Origin: Psychrobacter sp. Pi2-1
GTDB taxonomy: Bacteria > Pseudomonadota > Gammaproteobacteria > Pseudomonadales > Moraxellaceae
Direction of reading: 5' to 3'
Length of the DNA: 64,000 nt
Assembly: GCF_904846645.1 (NCBI RefSeq)
Contig: NZ_CAJHBO010000014.1
Location: 25,334-89,333, forward strand
Notes under the pieces: generated by a model
Told to the model about the DNA's origin: nothing
Seen by the model: the letters and a program-made list of their open reading frames with translations, nothing else
Databases searched by the model: none
Shown here: piece after piece, positions 63,886-64,000 of the stretch
How the letters are laid out: each line of letters begins with the position of its first letter
Position numbering within the stretch: the first letter of the stretch is position 1
Made by a program: the position numbers and the translations under genes

Positions 63886-64000
63886 AACTTGATTCTCTTT
63901 CGATTATTTTTGGATTAAATTTAAAAGCATAACAAGGCAATTAACATTGTAGCTAAAATATAGTAAAATTATCTTAGGAATAATATAGCCTATTTAAAAC
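63886..64000. other. AT-rich upstream region at the right edge
   Basis: 115 AT-rich bases upstream of the DUF6270-type gene, with AAAGAGAATC as its ribosome site (minus strand). No other feature was seen before the window ends. Confidence 0.3.

Noticed and set aside
1..64000. tRNA, rRNA, riboswitch or known small RNA genes
   Set aside because: The intergenic regions were scanned by eye for T-loop-like and other conserved RNA signatures; nothing convincing was found, though weakly conserved RNAs could be missed.

Overview
The window looks like chromosome of a Moraxellaceae gammaproteobacterium, most likely Psychrobacter. This rests on the moderately low GC, on Acinetobacter/Psychrobacter-type gene order (pcnB-folK-panB-panC; ubiG-gph-yciK opposite dsbA; galU-pgi-ugd-like next to a phosphomannomutase at the end of a surface-polysaccharide locus), and on recognisable sequences of these families. 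No rRNA, tRNA or CRISPR array was seen.

Positions 1-11750 form an accessory defence island that cuts tmk (thymidylate kinase) at its DRF-x-DS motif. In order it holds: the tail of a gene entering from the left edge, coupled to a TOPRIM-like protein resembling JetD/MksG; a three-gene Pycsar-type operon (tandem class III nucleotide cyclase, E2-like cysteine-rich protein, cyclic-nucleotide-binding/TIR-like effector); a complete IS256-family element with its target duplication; a decayed IS256 end preceded by three near-palindromic repeats; a very large DUF4365-like nuclease/TPR/possible PIN protein; and an IS5-family element read by frameshifting whose right end is lost.

Positions 11740-18193 are the expected pabC-mltG-tmk cluster, broken twice: tmk by the island, and pabC/mltG by a 3.6 kb restriction-modification cassette (13602-17186). 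The cassette has DpnM-like and DpnA-like adenine methylases, a non-DpnII restriction enzyme, an Xre controller and a small unknown protein around a divergent promoter with direct repeats.

Positions 18197-60725 are mostly housekeeping genes: lipoprotein, aroE, an FUSC-type membrane protein, an acyl-CoA dehydrogenase, plsB, ettA, a flavin/2Fe-2S reductase paired with a fatty-acid desaturase, phhB, tex, ompR (no adjacent envZ), a CobW-type metallochaperone, a 170 bp MITE whose ends match the IS5 element, yciK-gph-ubiG, dsbA, the yjgA/rapZ/panC/panB/folK/pcnB block, mazG, a phosphomannomutase, a catalytically degenerate UDP-glucose dehydrogenase homologue, pgi and galU. Positions 60797-63885 carry AT-rich polysaccharide-locus genes: a CgeB-like glycosyltransferase and a large DUF6270/alpha-beta-hydrolase-like protein.

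The item most worth following is the Pycsar-like operon at 1473-4701. Its cyclase is a two-domain fusion, and an E2-like cysteine-rich protein sits between cyclase and effector with no E1 gene in view.
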